A DNA stretch of 64,000 nt. Origin: Streptomyces graminofaciens. Lineage in GTDB: Bacteria; Actinomycetota; Actinomycetes; Streptomycetales; Streptomycetaceae. Position 1 is the stretch's first letter. The number at the start of each line of letters is the position of its first letter. The stretch spans positions 9,706,501 to 9,770,500 of the forward strand of contig NZ_AP018448.1 in NCBI RefSeq assembly GCF_030294945.1, read 5' to 3'. This document shows, one piece after another, positions 40,119 through 48,708 of this stretch. A model generated the notes under the pieces. The model was not told where the DNA came from, ran no database searches, and saw nothing but the letters and a program-made list of their open reading frames with translations. The position numbers and the translations under genes are program-made.

Positions 40119-41087
40119 ATGCAGGAAAATGAAGAGAAGACACTCAAGAACGGGTACCTGTCGGGGCGCGAGCGGATCGTCCGTGCGGGCGACCTCGAAC
40201 TGTGGGCCGAGGACTTCGGTGACCCGGGCCGGCCGACGGTGCTGCTGGTCATGGGCGCGCAGGCGCAGGGCGTCCAGTGGAACGACGGCATCGTCCGTCG
40301 GCTGGTCGACGGGGGGCGCCGGGTCATCCGCTACGACCACCGCGACGTCGGACGCTCGTCCGTCGTGGACTTCGCGGCCCGGCCGTACACCGTCGCCGAC
40401 ATGGCCTCCGACGCGCTCGCAGTCCTGGACGCGTTCGGAGCCGAACGGGCCCATCTGGTGGGCGCGTCCCTCGGCGGCGTCATCGCCCAGCGACTGGCCC
40501 TCACGCACCCGCACCGGGTGCTGACCCTGACGAGCCTGTCGTCCCAGCCCCTCGGCACGGACACGGTGGCGTCCGTTCAGCGCGTCCTGGCGGGGCTGCC
40601 TCCGCTCCCCGGTGAACTTCCGCCGCCCAGGCCCGAGTTGCTGGCCGCGCTCGCCTCGGCCTTCCCCGACCCGGAAGCGGGCCTGGAGGGATACGTCACC
40701 GCCCGGATGCCGCTGTGGCGGGTGCTGCACGGCCCGGTGCTGCCGTTCCCCGAGGACGAGTACCGCGCGATGGAGCGGCAGGTGTACGAGCGGGCGCGTG
40801 ATCTGCGGGCCGCGCTCAACCACACGCTCGCCGGGGCCGCCGACACGGGCACCACCGTGGACCTGGCCTCCGTCACCGCGCCGACGCTCGTGCTGCACGG
40901 CACCGAGGACCCGATGTTCCGGCCCGCGCACGCCGAAGCCACCGCCTCCGCCATACCCGGCGCCCGCCTGGTCATGATCGAGGGCATGGGCCACACCCTG
41001 CCCACGGCACTCGACGACCGCCTGGCCGACGAGATCCTGCACCACACCGGGCGCGCGCAGGAGGCCCCCGGGAGCAGCAAGCCGTAA
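40119..41087 (+). CDS. Alpha/beta-fold hydrolase
   Basis: A 322-residue soluble hydrolase. The nucleophile elbow is GASLGG (Ser about residue 113), the oxyanion region VMGAQAQG, the acid in LHGTEDPMF (about 263), and the His in MGHTLP (about 290), completing the triad. The DHRDVGRSS stretch is typical of aclacinomycin methylesterase-like and epoxide-hydrolase-like members. Substrate unknown. Its promoter spacer contains TCATTATCTT about 10 nt before the ATG and is shared with the TetR gene. Confidence 0.88.
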   Translation: MQENEEKTLKNGYLSGRERIVRAGDLELWAEDFGDPGRPTVLLVMGAQAQGVQWNDGIVRRLVDGGRRVIRYDHRDVGRSSVVDFAARPYTVADMASDALAVLDAFGAERAHLVGASLGGVIAQRLALTHPHRVLTLTSLSSQPLGTDTVASVQRVLAGLPPLPGELPPPRPELLAALASAFPDPEAGLEGYVTARMPLWRVLHGPVLPFPEDEYRAMERQVYERARDLRAALNHTLAGAADTGTTVDLASVTAPTLVLHGTEDPMFRPAHAEATASAIPGARLVMIEGMGHTLPTALDDRLADEILHHTGRAQEAPGSSKP

Positions 41088-41137
41088 GAACACCCAAACG
41101 GGACGCAAGCCCCGTCCCGTGTCCGTACGCTCCCCCC

Positions 41138-41887
41138 ATGCCCCTCAGTCTCACCGTCCTCGGCACCGCCTCCCCGTACCCGCAGCCCGGCCGCCCGGCC
41201 TCCGGCTATCTGGTGCGCGGCGGGGGTGCCGAGGTCTGGGTGGACGCGGGGTTCGGGACCTTCGCCGAGTTGCAGCGGCACACGGATCCCACCCGGCTCA
41301 CCGCGATCTGGATCTCCCATCTGCACGCGGACCACAGTGCCGATCTGCTCGCCGCCGCCTACGGCTTCGCGTACGGCGGGCTCACCCTGCCCGCGCCGAT
41401 CCCCGTCTACGCGCCCGCCGACTGCGCCCGACGGATCGCCGGATACTTCGGTCGGCCGGACACCGCTTTCCTGAACAGTGTCTTCGACTTCCGTTCGCTG
41501 TACGACGGGCACACCGTCCAGCACTGGAACCTCACCCTCACCTCCCGCGCCGTCGCCCACGACACCGAGGCGTACGGGCTGCGCGCCGAATGCCAGGGGC
41601 GCGTGCTCGCGTACTCCGGGGACAGCGGGCCCTGCGACGCGCTGCCCGCCCTCGCCGCGAGCGCCGACCTGTTCCTGTGCGAGGCGGACATCGACGCGCA
41701 TCGCGATGGCGAACCCCGCGTGCATCTCACCCCCGAGGACGCCGGCGCCTGTGCGAAGGGTGCGAGCCGACTGCTCGTCACGCACGTGGGGCCGACGCTC
41801 ACCCCGGAGCGGGCGACGGTGCGAGCCGCCATGGCCTTCGGGGGACCGACCGACACCGCGCGTGAGGGCGACACCAAGATCGTGTGA
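41138..41887 (+). CDS. MBL-fold (RNase Z-like) metal-dependent hydrolase
   Basis: A 249-residue metallo-beta-lactamase-fold enzyme. Metal ligands appear in SHLHADHSAD (HxHxDH, about residues 67-72), SGDSGP (Asp about 164) and THVGP (His about 218). The domain order (TVLGTASPYPQPGRPASGYLV at the start) is that of RNase Z/ElaC-like proteins without the exosite. Substrate unknown. A short ACGGGAC/GTCCCGT hairpin (41097-41119) lies in the gap after the preceding hydrolase gene. Confidence 0.87.
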   Translation: MPLSLTVLGTASPYPQPGRPASGYLVRGGGAEVWVDAGFGTFAELQRHTDPTRLTAIWISHLHADHSADLLAAAYGFAYGGLTLPAPIPVYAPADCARRIAGYFGRPDTAFLNSVFDFRSLYDGHTVQHWNLTLTSRAVAHDTEAYGLRAECQGRVLAYSGDSGPCDALPALAASADLFLCEADIDAHRDGEPRVHLTPEDAGACAKGASRLLVTHVGPTLTPERATVRAAMAFGGPTDTAREGDTKIV

Positions 41888-41952
41888 CGGCAACCGCACC
41901 TTCTTTTGTCAGAAGCATTGACGAAACACAGGGCCCCTCCTACCTTCAACGC

Positions 41953-42019
41953 GTCGTACTTCGTACGTCATATATGAGACGCGATATGGGAGATCCCATA
42001 CGTGAGATCCCATACGTGA
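41953..42019. promoter_or_regulatory. Repeat-rich operator region upstream of the GntR gene
   Basis: Contains GTCGTACTTCG (41953-41963), the palindrome TCATATATGA (41968-41977), the palindrome TATGGGA-GA-TCCCATA (41985-42000) and a direct repeat GATCCCATACGTGA (two copies, about 41992-42019). GTCGTACTTCG recurs on the other strand upstream of the ABC operon at 45467-45477, which points to a common regulator, plausibly the GntR encoded here. Confidence 0.6.
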
Positions 42020-42035
42020 GATTCGAGAGGCGCGC

Positions 42036-42683
42036 ATGACCTCTGTGCCCACGCCGATCCCGTCCCGCACGCAGTTCGTGCTGGACGCGATCAAGCACCG
42101 CATCCTCACCGGGCAGTTGACGCCCGGTCAGGCCCTGGTCGAGACCGAGCTGGCCGCGCAGTTCGGCGTGTCCAAGACGCCCGTGCGCGAGGCGCTGAAG
42201 ACACTGGCCGGGACCGGACTCGTCGTGATGAGCCAGTACAAGGGCGTCACGGTGCGCATGGTGGACGCGGACATGGCGCGCGAGGTCTACGACGTACGGC
42301 TGCTGCTCGAACCGGAGGCCCTGCGGCGGGCCGTGCGACGCGGGTCATCCCTGGAGGCGGCGCGGGACGCGCTCGCCCGCTCCGACCGGGCCACGGACAC
42401 CGCCGAACGCTCGCTCGCCAACCGGGAGTTCCACCGCTCGCTGTACATGCCGTGCGGCAACCCGCTGCTCGGCCGGATGCTCGACGAGGTGCGCGACCAG
42501 GCGGCCCTCGTCTCGGCCGTCGCCTGGGCCGCCGACCCCTCCTGGGAGCGGGAGGCGAGCGAGCACCGCGAGATCCTGCGGCTCGCCCTCGACGGCGACG
42601 CCGACGGCGCGGCCGCCGCCCTCCACGCCCACATCGCGTCGTTCGTCGAACGGGCCTTCCCCGAGGCCGACGAGGAGCGGTGA
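42036..42683 (+). CDS. GntR-family (FCD) regulator of the sugar-acid/pectin operon
   Basis: A 215-residue FadR-type regulator: winged helix at residues 8-75 (TQFVLDAIKHRILTGQLTPGQALVETELAAQFGVSKTPVREALKTLAGTGLVVMS) and FCD domain (DVRLLLEPEALRRAV, NREFHRSLYMPCGNPLLGRML, SEHREILRLALDGD), whose Asp/His residues usually bind a metal and an organic acid. It directly precedes the DHDPS-like and dehydratase genes, so a 2-keto-3-deoxy acid or uronate inducer is plausible. Its upstream region is packed with dyads. Confidence 0.9.
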   Translation: MTSVPTPIPSRTQFVLDAIKHRILTGQLTPGQALVETELAAQFGVSKTPVREALKTLAGTGLVVMSQYKGVTVRMVDADMAREVYDVRLLLEPEALRRAVRRGSSLEAARDALARSDRATDTAERSLANREFHRSLYMPCGNPLLGRMLDEVRDQAALVSAVAWAADPSWEREASEHREILRLALDGDADGAAAALHAHIASFVERAFPEADEER

Positions 42684-42689
42684 TCCTCC

Positions 42690-42753
42690 GAGTCCATGAG
42701 TCCATGAGTCCTTGAGTCCACGAGTCCGCGAGTCCACGAGTTTCCGAGTCCTC
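42690..42753 (+). repeat. Eight tandem 8-bp repeats (GAGTCCAT type)
   Basis: Units start at 42690 and every 8 bases to 42746: GAGTCCAT twice, then GAGTCCTT, GAGTCCAC, GAGTCCGC, GAGTCCAC, GAGTTTCC, GAGTCCTC. They fill most of the 87-bp gap between the GntR gene and the next gene and end 18 bases before its ATG. Confidence 0.9.
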
Positions 42754-42770
42754 GAAGAGGAAGGGCATCA

Positions 42771-43682
42771 ATGAGCAGCGTGACGTTCGAGACCCAACGG
42801 GCGGCCCTGGCCGACGTGGTGGCGATCCCGGTGACTCCGTTCGCCGAGGACGGCACCGTCGACCAGGGCGCCCACCGGGCCCTGCTGCGTCGGCTGCTCG
42901 ACGGAGGCGTCACCACCCTCACGCCGAACGGCAACACCGGCGAGTTCTACGCGCTGACGCCCGAGGAGCGGCGGCTGGTCACCGAGCTGACCATGGACGA
43001 GGTCGGCGACCGGGCCGTGATCCTGGTCGGTGTCGGGCACGACGTGCCGACCGCGATCGCCTCCGCCGAACACGCCCGCGCGGTCGGCGCGCAGATGGTG
43101 ATGGTCCATCAGCCCGTCCACCCGTACGTCTCGCAGGGCGGCTGGGTCGACTACCACCGGGCCATCGCCGAGGCCGTGCCCGAGCTGGGCGTCGTCCCGT
43201 ACATCCGCAACTCCCAGCTCACCGGCGCCCGCCTCGCCGAACTCGCCGACGCCTGCCCGAACGTGATCGGCGTCAAGTACGCCGTCCCGGACGCGGCCCG
43301 CTTCGCCGCCTTCGCCCGCGACGCCGGGCTGGAGCGCTTCGTATGGGTGGCCGGGCTCGCGGAACCGTACGCGCCCTCGTACTTCTCGGCCGGCGCCACC
43401 GGCTTCACCTCGGGGCTCGTGAACGTCGCCCCGGCCGTTTCGCTGAACATGATCGAAGCGCTTCGATCGGGCGACTTCCCGGGCGCCATGAAGGTCTGGG
43501 AGCAGATCCGCCGCTTCGAGGAGCTGCGCGCGGCGAACGGCTCCGCCAACAACGTCACCGTCGTCAAGGAGGCCCTCGCCTCGCTCGGCCTGTGCCGCCG
43601 GGAGGTCCGCCCGCCCAGCAGGGAACTGCCCGAGGACGAGCGGGCCGAGGTCGCCGGGATAGCCGCCGGGTGGTCCCTGTGA
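42771..43682 (+). CDS. DHDPS/NAL-family lyase or dehydratase for a 2-keto-3-deoxy sugar acid
   Basis: A 303-residue TIM-barrel class I aldolase family member: TPNGNTGEFYALTPEE (residues 45-60), Tyr in VVPYIRNSQLTG, Schiff-base Lys in VIGVKYAVPD (about residue 165). It lacks the GTTGES and PGRTG motifs of true DapA. Coupled by a 4-bp overlap to an IlvD/Edd-type sugar-acid dehydratase, it likely cleaves or dehydrates that enzyme's 2-keto-3-deoxy product. An 18-bp palindrome GATCGAAGCGCTTCGATC lies inside the gene (43451-43468). Confidence 0.82.
   Translation: MSSVTFETQRAALADVVAIPVTPFAEDGTVDQGAHRALLRRLLDGGVTTLTPNGNTGEFYALTPEERRLVTELTMDEVGDRAVILVGVGHDVPTAIASAEHARAVGAQMVMVHQPVHPYVSQGGWVDYHRAIAEAVPELGVVPYIRNSQLTGARLAELADACPNVIGVKYAVPDAARFAAFARDAGLERFVWVAGLAEPYAPSYFSAGATGFTSGLVNVAPAVSLNMIEALRSGDFPGAMKVWEQIRRFEELRAANGSANNVTVVKEALASLGLCRREVRPPSRELPEDERAEVAGIAAGWSL
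43451..43468. promoter_or_regulatory. Perfect 18-bp palindrome with AAGCGCTT core inside the DHDPS-like gene
   Basis: GATCGAAGCGCTTCGATC is a perfect palindrome. The AAGCGCTT core is typical of LacI-family operators and also occurs at 45504-45511 and 52336-52343. Confidence 0.45.
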
Positions 43683-45460
43683 CGAACACCGAGAGCACGA
43701 GGAACGGCGCGACGGACGAGCCCCTCGGCGGAAAACGCCCCGAGGAACTCCGTAGCCACCAGTGGTACGGCAGCGGTGTCTCGTCGGGGCTGCGCTCCTT
43801 CTCCCACCGCGCCCGCACCCGCCAGCTCGGCTACCTCCCCGAGGAGCACCTGGGCAAGCCGGTCATCGCGATCCTCAACACCTGGTCGGACATCAACCCC
43901 TGTCATGTGCACCTCCGTGATCGCGCGCAGGCGGTCAAGCGGGGTGTGTGGCAGGCGGGCGGTTTCCCGCTGGAGTTCCCGGTCTCGACCCTCTCCGAGA
44001 CCTTCCAGAAGCCGACCCCGATGCTCTACCGCAACATGCTCGCGATGGAGACCGAGGAACTGCTCCGCTCGTACCCGGTCGACGGGGCCGTGCTGATGGG
44101 CGGCTGCGACAAGTCGACCCCCGCCCTGCTCATGGGAGCCGCCTCCGTCGACCTGCCGACCGTGTTCGTGCCCGCCGGGCCCATGCTGCCGGGTCACTGG
44201 CGCAACGAGGTCCTCGGCTCCGGCACCGACATGTGGAAGTACTGGGACGACAAGCGCGCGGGCCTGATCGGTGACTGCGAGATGACCGAGCTGGAGAGCG
44301 GTCTCGCCCGCTCGCCGGGCCACTGCATGACGATGGGTACGGCCTCCACGCTCACCGCCGCCGCAGAGGCGCTGGGTGTCACCGTCCCGGGCGCCTCCAG
44401 CATCCCGGCCGTCGACTCGGGGCACGACCGCATGGCGGCCGCCGCCGGGCTCCGGATCGTCGAACTGGTCCACAAGGACCGGAAGCTCCTGAGCATCCTC
44501 ACCCCGGAGGCCTTCGAGGACGCCGTCACCACCGTCCTCGGCCTCGGCGGCTCCACCAACGCCGTCATCCATCTCATCGCCATGGCCGGCCGCGCGGGCG
44601 TCAAGCTCACCCTCGACGACTTCGACCGCATCGCCCGTACCGTCCCGGTGCTGGCCAACGTCCGGCCCGGCGGCCAGAAGTACCTGATGGAGGACTTCCA
44701 CTTCGCCGGCGGCCTGCCCGGGTTCCTGTCCCGGATCACCGACCTGCTGCATCTGGACCGCCCGACCGTCTCGTACGACACGATGGGTGAGCAGCTCGAC
44801 GGGGCGCTCGTCCACAACGACGACGTCATCCGCACCCGGGAGAACCCGGTGGCGGCCGAGGGCGGAGTCGCCGTGCTGCGCGGCAACCTCTGCCCGGACG
44901 GCGCGGTCATCAAGCACATCTCCGCCGAGCCGCACCTGCTCAGCCACACCGGCAGCGCGGTCGTCTTCGACGACTACAGGACCATGCAGCGGACCATCAA
45001 CGACCCGGACCTCGGCATCACCGCCGACAGCGTCCTCGTGCTACGGGGCTCCGGACCCAAGGGCGGCCCGGGCATGCCCGAGTACGGCATGCTGCCCATC
45101 CCCGACCACCTGCTGAAGCAGGGCGTACGGGACATGGTGCGGATCTCCGACGCCCGGATGAGCGGCACGAGTTACGGCGCCTGCGTCCTGCACGTGGCGC
45201 CCGAGTCGCACGTCGGCGGGCCCCTCGCCCTGGTCCGCACGGGCGACTCGATCACCCTCGACGTAGCGGCACGCACCCTGCAACTCAACGTGGACGACGA
45301 GGAGTTGGAGCGCCGCCGTGCGCAGTGGACCCCGCCGCCCACCCGGTACGAGCGCGGCTACGGCGCGCTCTACAACGAACAGATCACCCAGGCGGACACC
45401 GGCTGCGACTTCGAGTTTCTGGCCCGGCCGGGCAAGGTGCAGGACCCGTACGCGGGCTGA
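43679..45460 (+). CDS. IlvD/Edd-family sugar-acid dehydratase
   Basis: A 593-residue Fe-S dehydratase. Family marks: NTWSDINPCHVHLRDRAQAVKRGVWQAGGFPLEFP, GGCDKSTPALLMGA (cluster Cys), SPGHCMTMGTASTL, VAVLRGNLCPDGAVIK and ISDARMSGTSYGACVLHVAPE. The HVHLRDRA and ARRDHD-like wording and about 590 residues fit the arabonate/gluconate-type dehydratases rather than isoleucine-pathway IlvD. With the coupled DHDPS-family gene it would turn an aldonic or aldaric acid into central metabolites by a non-phosphorylating route. The exact substrate is not readable. GTG start within a GTGA overlap. Confidence 0.85.
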   Translation: MTNTESTRNGATDEPLGGKRPEELRSHQWYGSGVSSGLRSFSHRARTRQLGYLPEEHLGKPVIAILNTWSDINPCHVHLRDRAQAVKRGVWQAGGFPLEFPVSTLSETFQKPTPMLYRNMLAMETEELLRSYPVDGAVLMGGCDKSTPALLMGAASVDLPTVFVPAGPMLPGHWRNEVLGSGTDMWKYWDDKRAGLIGDCEMTELESGLARSPGHCMTMGTASTLTAAAEALGVTVPGASSIPAVDSGHDRMAAAAGLRIVELVHKDRKLLSILTPEAFEDAVTTVLGLGGSTNAVIHLIAMAGRAGVKLTLDDFDRIARTVPVLANVRPGGQKYLMEDFHFAGGLPGFLSRITDLLHLDRPTVSYDTMGEQLDGALVHNDDVIRTRENPVAAEGGVAVLRGNLCPDGAVIKHISAEPHLLSHTGSAVVFDDYRTMQRTINDPDLGITADSVLVLRGSGPKGGPGMPEYGMLPIPDHLLKQGVRDMVRISDARMSGTSYGACVLHVAPESHVGGPLALVRTGDSITLDVAARTLQLNVDDEELERRRAQWTPPPTRYERGYGALYNEQITQADTGCDFEFLARPGKVQDPYAG

Positions 45461-45465
45461 ACGGT

Positions 45466-45482
45466 GCGAAGTACGACTTCGC
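45466..45482. promoter_or_regulatory. Inverted repeat GCGAAGT-ACG-ACTTCGC upstream of the ABC operon
   Basis: A 7-bp perfect dyad starting 6 bases after the dehydratase stop. Its minus strand contains GTCGTACTTCG, identical to a site upstream of the GntR gene (41953-41963). Candidate GntR operator, or a hairpin between operon halves. Confidence 0.55.
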
Positions 45483-45501
45483 GCACACCCATGCACAGCG
45501 A

Positions 45502-45513
45502 GAAAGCGCTTCC
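45502..45513. promoter_or_regulatory. LacI-type operator-like site GAAAGCGCTTCC before the ABC operon
   Basis: Near-palindromic with AAGCGCTT core, 54 bp upstream of the first permease start codon. No LacI gene is in the window. Confidence 0.55.
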
Positions 45514-45566
45514 TGCACGCCGGGAGCACCACGCACGCACGACGTACCGAGAAACGGAGAACAGTC

Positions 45567-46502
45567 ATGGCCCAAGCCGCAGCCGTGGCGAAACCGCCCG
45601 CGCCACCCCGGCGGCGCCGTGCCTCCGCGACCCCGCGCAGGCTCCCGTACCTGCTGATCGCCCCGGCCGCCCTGCTCATGCTGGGCTTCATCGCCTACCC
45701 GGTCATCAGCGTCTTCTACTACAGCCTGCAGCACTACAACCCCACCAAGCCCTGGCGGAACGGCTTCGCCGGCTTCGACAACTTCGTCCACGCCTTCACC
45801 GAGGACCCGCTGTTCTGGGACACCCTGGTCTTCAGCGCCAAGTGGGTCGTCGTCGAGGTCTCCCTCCAGCTCCTGTTCGGTCTCGCCCTCGCGCTGATCG
45901 TCAACCAGACCTTCGCGGGGCGGGCGCTCGGCCGTGCGCTGGTCTTCTCACCGTGGGCCGTCTCCGGCGTCCTGACCTCCGCGATCTGGGTGCTGCTCTA
46001 CAACTCCCAGACGGGCATCACCCGTTACCTCGCGGACATGGGCGTCGGCGAGTACGGCACCAGTTGGCTCTCCGACACCTCCACCGTCTTCTCGGCGGCG
46101 ATCGTCGCCGACCTGTGGCGCGGTGTCCCCTTCTTCGCGATCCTCATCCTCGCCGACCTCCAGTCCGTCTCGAAGGACCTGTACGAGGCCGCCGAGGTCG
46201 ACGGCGCCAGCCGCGTCCGGCAGTTCCTGCACATCACGCTGCCGCACCTCAAGGACGCGATCATCCTCTCCACGCTGCTGCGCGCGGTGTGGGAGTTCAA
46301 CAACGTCGACCTCCTCTACACCCTGACCGGCGGCGGACCGGCGGGGGAGACCACGACCCTCCCGCTGTACATCGCCAACACCTCCGTCGACGCCCACAAC
46401 TTCGGCTACGCGTCCGCCCTGACCACGGTCGCGTTCGTGATCCTGCTCTTCTGCTCGATCGTCTATCTGCGGCTGAGCAAGTTCGGAGGCGAGTCCAAGT
46501 GA
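45567..46502 (+). CDS. ABC sugar transporter permease (MalF-type)
   Basis: A 311-residue carbohydrate ABC permease: basic N-terminus (PPAPPRRRRASATPRR), six helices, and the coupling EAA loop DLYEAAEVDGASRVRQFLHITLPHL (about residues 205-229). ATG 45567 follows GGAGAACAGTC. The next permease overlaps by 4 bp. With pectate lyase genes in the same transcript it probably imports oligogalacturonides. No ATPase is encoded here; Streptomyces commonly share the MsiK ATPase among such systems. Confidence 0.92.
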   Translation: MAQAAAVAKPPAPPRRRRASATPRRLPYLLIAPAALLMLGFIAYPVISVFYYSLQHYNPTKPWRNGFAGFDNFVHAFTEDPLFWDTLVFSAKWVVVEVSLQLLFGLALALIVNQTFAGRALGRALVFSPWAVSGVLTSAIWVLLYNSQTGITRYLADMGVGEYGTSWLSDTSTVFSAAIVADLWRGVPFFAILILADLQSVSKDLYEAAEVDGASRVRQFLHITLPHLKDAIILSTLLRAVWEFNNVDLLYTLTGGGPAGETTTLPLYIANTSVDAHNFGYASALTTVAFVILLFCSIVYLRLSKFGGESK

Positions 46503-47407
46503 TCACCAAGGACGCCGAGAGGACCGCTCCGGTGACACCCGCGCCGTCGTCCTCGGCCACGGAGCCCCCGCAGCGGCCCCGCAAGCACCGCCGCGCCTGG
46601 GACGAGGTGCCGCGCTGGCAGATCTACACGCCCCTGGGCATCTATCTCGTCTTCACCCTCGTCCCCTTCTACTGGATCCTCCTCTTCGCGCTCCGCAAGC
46701 CCGGCTCGACCTCGCTCGTGCCCTGGCCCATCACCTTCGAGCACTTCGAGAAGGTGTGGAACGAGCGCAGCTTCGGCACCTACTTCCAGAACAGCGTGCT
46801 CGTCGGTGTCGCCACCCTGGTGATGACCACGGTCGTCGCCCTGGCCGGCGGCTACGCCCTCGCCCGCTTCGACTTCAAGATCAAGCGCGGGTTCATGCTG
46901 GCGCTGCTGTGCTCCCAGTTCGTGCCGGGCGCGCTGCTCCTCGTCCCGCTCTTCCAGATCTTCGCCGAGCTGCAGATGATCAATTCGCTGGGCAGTGTCA
47001 TCCTCGCCGAGACGGTCTTCCAGCTGCCGCTGTCGATGATCCTGATCAGCAACTTCATCAAGAACGTGCCGTACTCCCTGGAAGAGGCGGCCTGGGTCGA
47101 CGGCTGCAACCGGTTCACCGCCTTCCGGGTGGTCGTACTGCCGCTGCTGCGCCCCGGGCTGATCGCGGTCGGTTCCTTCGCCTTCGTGCACTCCTGGAAC
47201 CACTTCCTGTTCGCCCTGATGTTCCTCAGCAACCAGGAGAAGCAGACCATCCCGGTGGGCCTGAACACCCTGCTCAGCGCCGACAGCGTCGACCTGGGCG
47301 CACTGGCGGCGGGCGGCATCATCGCCGCCGTACCGGTCGTCATCGTCTTCGCCTTCATCCAGAAGTGGCTGATCACGGGCTTCAGCGCCGGGGCGGTGAA
47401 GGGATGA
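46499..47407 (+). CDS. ABC sugar transporter permease (MalG-type)
   Basis: A 302-residue second permease: cytoplasmic N-terminus (PRKHRRAWDEVPRWQIYTPLG), six helices and EAA loop SLEEAAWVDGCNRFTAFRVVVLPLLRPG (about residues 196-223). GTG start inside the GTGA overlap with the first permease, and its stop overlaps the pectate lyase ATG, so transporter and lyase are translated from one coupled message. Confidence 0.92.
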   Translation: MITKDAERTAPVTPAPSSSATEPPQRPRKHRRAWDEVPRWQIYTPLGIYLVFTLVPFYWILLFALRKPGSTSLVPWPITFEHFEKVWNERSFGTYFQNSVLVGVATLVMTTVVALAGGYALARFDFKIKRGFMLALLCSQFVPGALLLVPLFQIFAELQMINSLGSVILAETVFQLPLSMILISNFIKNVPYSLEEAAWVDGCNRFTAFRVVVLPLLRPGLIAVGSFAFVHSWNHFLFALMFLSNQEKQTIPVGLNTLLSADSVDLGALAAGGIIAAVPVVIVFAFIQKWLITGFSAGAVKG

Positions 47408-48708
47408 GAACCCACCGCAGAGCACTACAACTCACTGCCCTCGCAGGGATGTTGGGCCTCGCGCTCACCACCCCGGCCGGGGCCGGCACCCGGGACATCA
47501 GCCGGGACACGCTCGCGACGGACGACGGCTGGGCGGCCGCCGACGGTGGTACCACGGGGGGTTCCACCGCAGACGACGCCCATGTCTTCACCGTACGCAC
47601 CCGGAGCGAGCTGGTCCGCGCGCTCGACGGCGGCAGCGCCACCCCGAAGATCATCCGGATCGCGGGGACCGTCGACGCCAACACCACCGACGACGGCGAC
47701 CGGCTCGACTGCGACGACTACGCCACCGGCGGCTACGACCTGGACGCCTACCTCGCCGCGTACGACCCGCGCACCTGGGGCTCCGCCAAGCCCAGCGGCC
47801 CGCAGGAGCAGGCCCGCCAGGCCTCGGCGGCCAAGCAGGCCGAACGGGTCGAGCTGGCCGTGGGCTCCAACACCACGATCGTCGGCCTCAAGGGCGCGGT
47901 CCTGAAGGGCGCCAGCCTCCAGCTCAGGGGCGCGGACAACGTCATCGTCCGCAACCTCGAACTCCGCGACGCCTACGACTGCTTCCCCGTCTGGCAGCCC
48001 AACACCGGCGGCCTGGGCGACTGGAAGACGGCGTACGACAACATCTGGGTGCGCGGCGCCGGCCATGTCTGGATCGACCACGTCACGCTCTCCGACAAGG
48101 GCCATCTCGACGAGGACGAGCCGACCTACTTCGGCCGCAACTTCCTCCGTCACGACGGCCTGCTCGACATCACCAACGCCTCCGACCTGGTCACCGTGTC
48201 ATGGAGCCGCTTCGCCGACCACGACAAGGCGATCCTCATCGGCAACGGCGACACGGCCACCGGGGACCGGGGCAAGCTGCGGGTGACCCTGCACCACAAC
48301 CAGTTCGAGAACGTCGTCCAGCGCGCGCCCCGCGTCCGCTTCGGACAGGTGCACCTCTACAACAACCGGTACGTCGTCCCGGCCGACGCCCATGACTACC
48401 GCTACTCCGTCGGGGTCTCCACCGAGTCCGCCGTGTACGCCGAGAACAACGCGTTCACCACGCCCGGTCATGTCGAGGCCGCCGACCTGGTGAAGAGCTG
48501 GAACGGCACCGCCCTGCACCAGACCGGCACCCTCTTCAACGGCTATCCGGTGGACCTGCTGGCCATCTACAACGCCTACAACTCCGCCAGCGAGCGTGAT
48601 CTCACGGCCGACGTCGGCTGGACGCCTACCCTGCACCAAAAGATCGACAGCGCCGAGAGGGCCGACCGAGAGGTGGCACGCGGCGCGGGCGCAGGGAGGA
48701 TCCGATGA
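47404..48708 (+). CDS. Secreted pectate lyase, PL1 family
   Basis: A 434-residue precursor with signal peptide (RTHRRALQLTALAGMLGLALTTPAGA). It is a right-handed beta-helix PL1: GGTTGG near residue 50, SNTTIVGLKGAVLKGASLQLRGADNVIVRNL, VWIDHVTLSDKGH (vWiDH motif), LLDITNASDLVTVSWSRFADHDKAILIGNG, LRVTLHHNQFENVVQRAPRVRFGQVHLYNN (catalytic Arg region). It cleaves de-esterified polygalacturonate by beta-elimination, with Ca. Placed between ABC permeases and an oxidoreductase with 4-bp overlaps. A close paralogue lies at 56727. Confidence 0.92.
   Translation: MRTHRRALQLTALAGMLGLALTTPAGAGTRDISRDTLATDDGWAAADGGTTGGSTADDAHVFTVRTRSELVRALDGGSATPKIIRIAGTVDANTTDDGDRLDCDDYATGGYDLDAYLAAYDPRTWGSAKPSGPQEQARQASAAKQAERVELAVGSNTTIVGLKGAVLKGASLQLRGADNVIVRNLELRDAYDCFPVWQPNTGGLGDWKTAYDNIWVRGAGHVWIDHVTLSDKGHLDEDEPTYFGRNFLRHDGLLDITNASDLVTVSWSRFADHDKAILIGNGDTATGDRGKLRVTLHHNQFENVVQRAPRVRFGQVHLYNNRYVVPADAHDYRYSVGVSTESAVYAENNAFTTPGHVEAADLVKSWNGTALHQTGTLFNGYPVDLLAIYNAYNSASERDLTADVGWTPTLHQKIDSAERADREVARGAGAGRIR

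Noticed and set aside
42771..43682. A second dapA
   Set aside because: Key DapA motifs (GTTGES, YDIPGRTG) are replaced; the true dapA is at 21237-22181.
43679..45460. Isoleucine/valine pathway dihydroxy-acid dehydratase (ilvD)
   Set aside because: Coupling to a DHDPS-family lyase, the GntR context and sequence wording fit a sugar-acid dehydratase.
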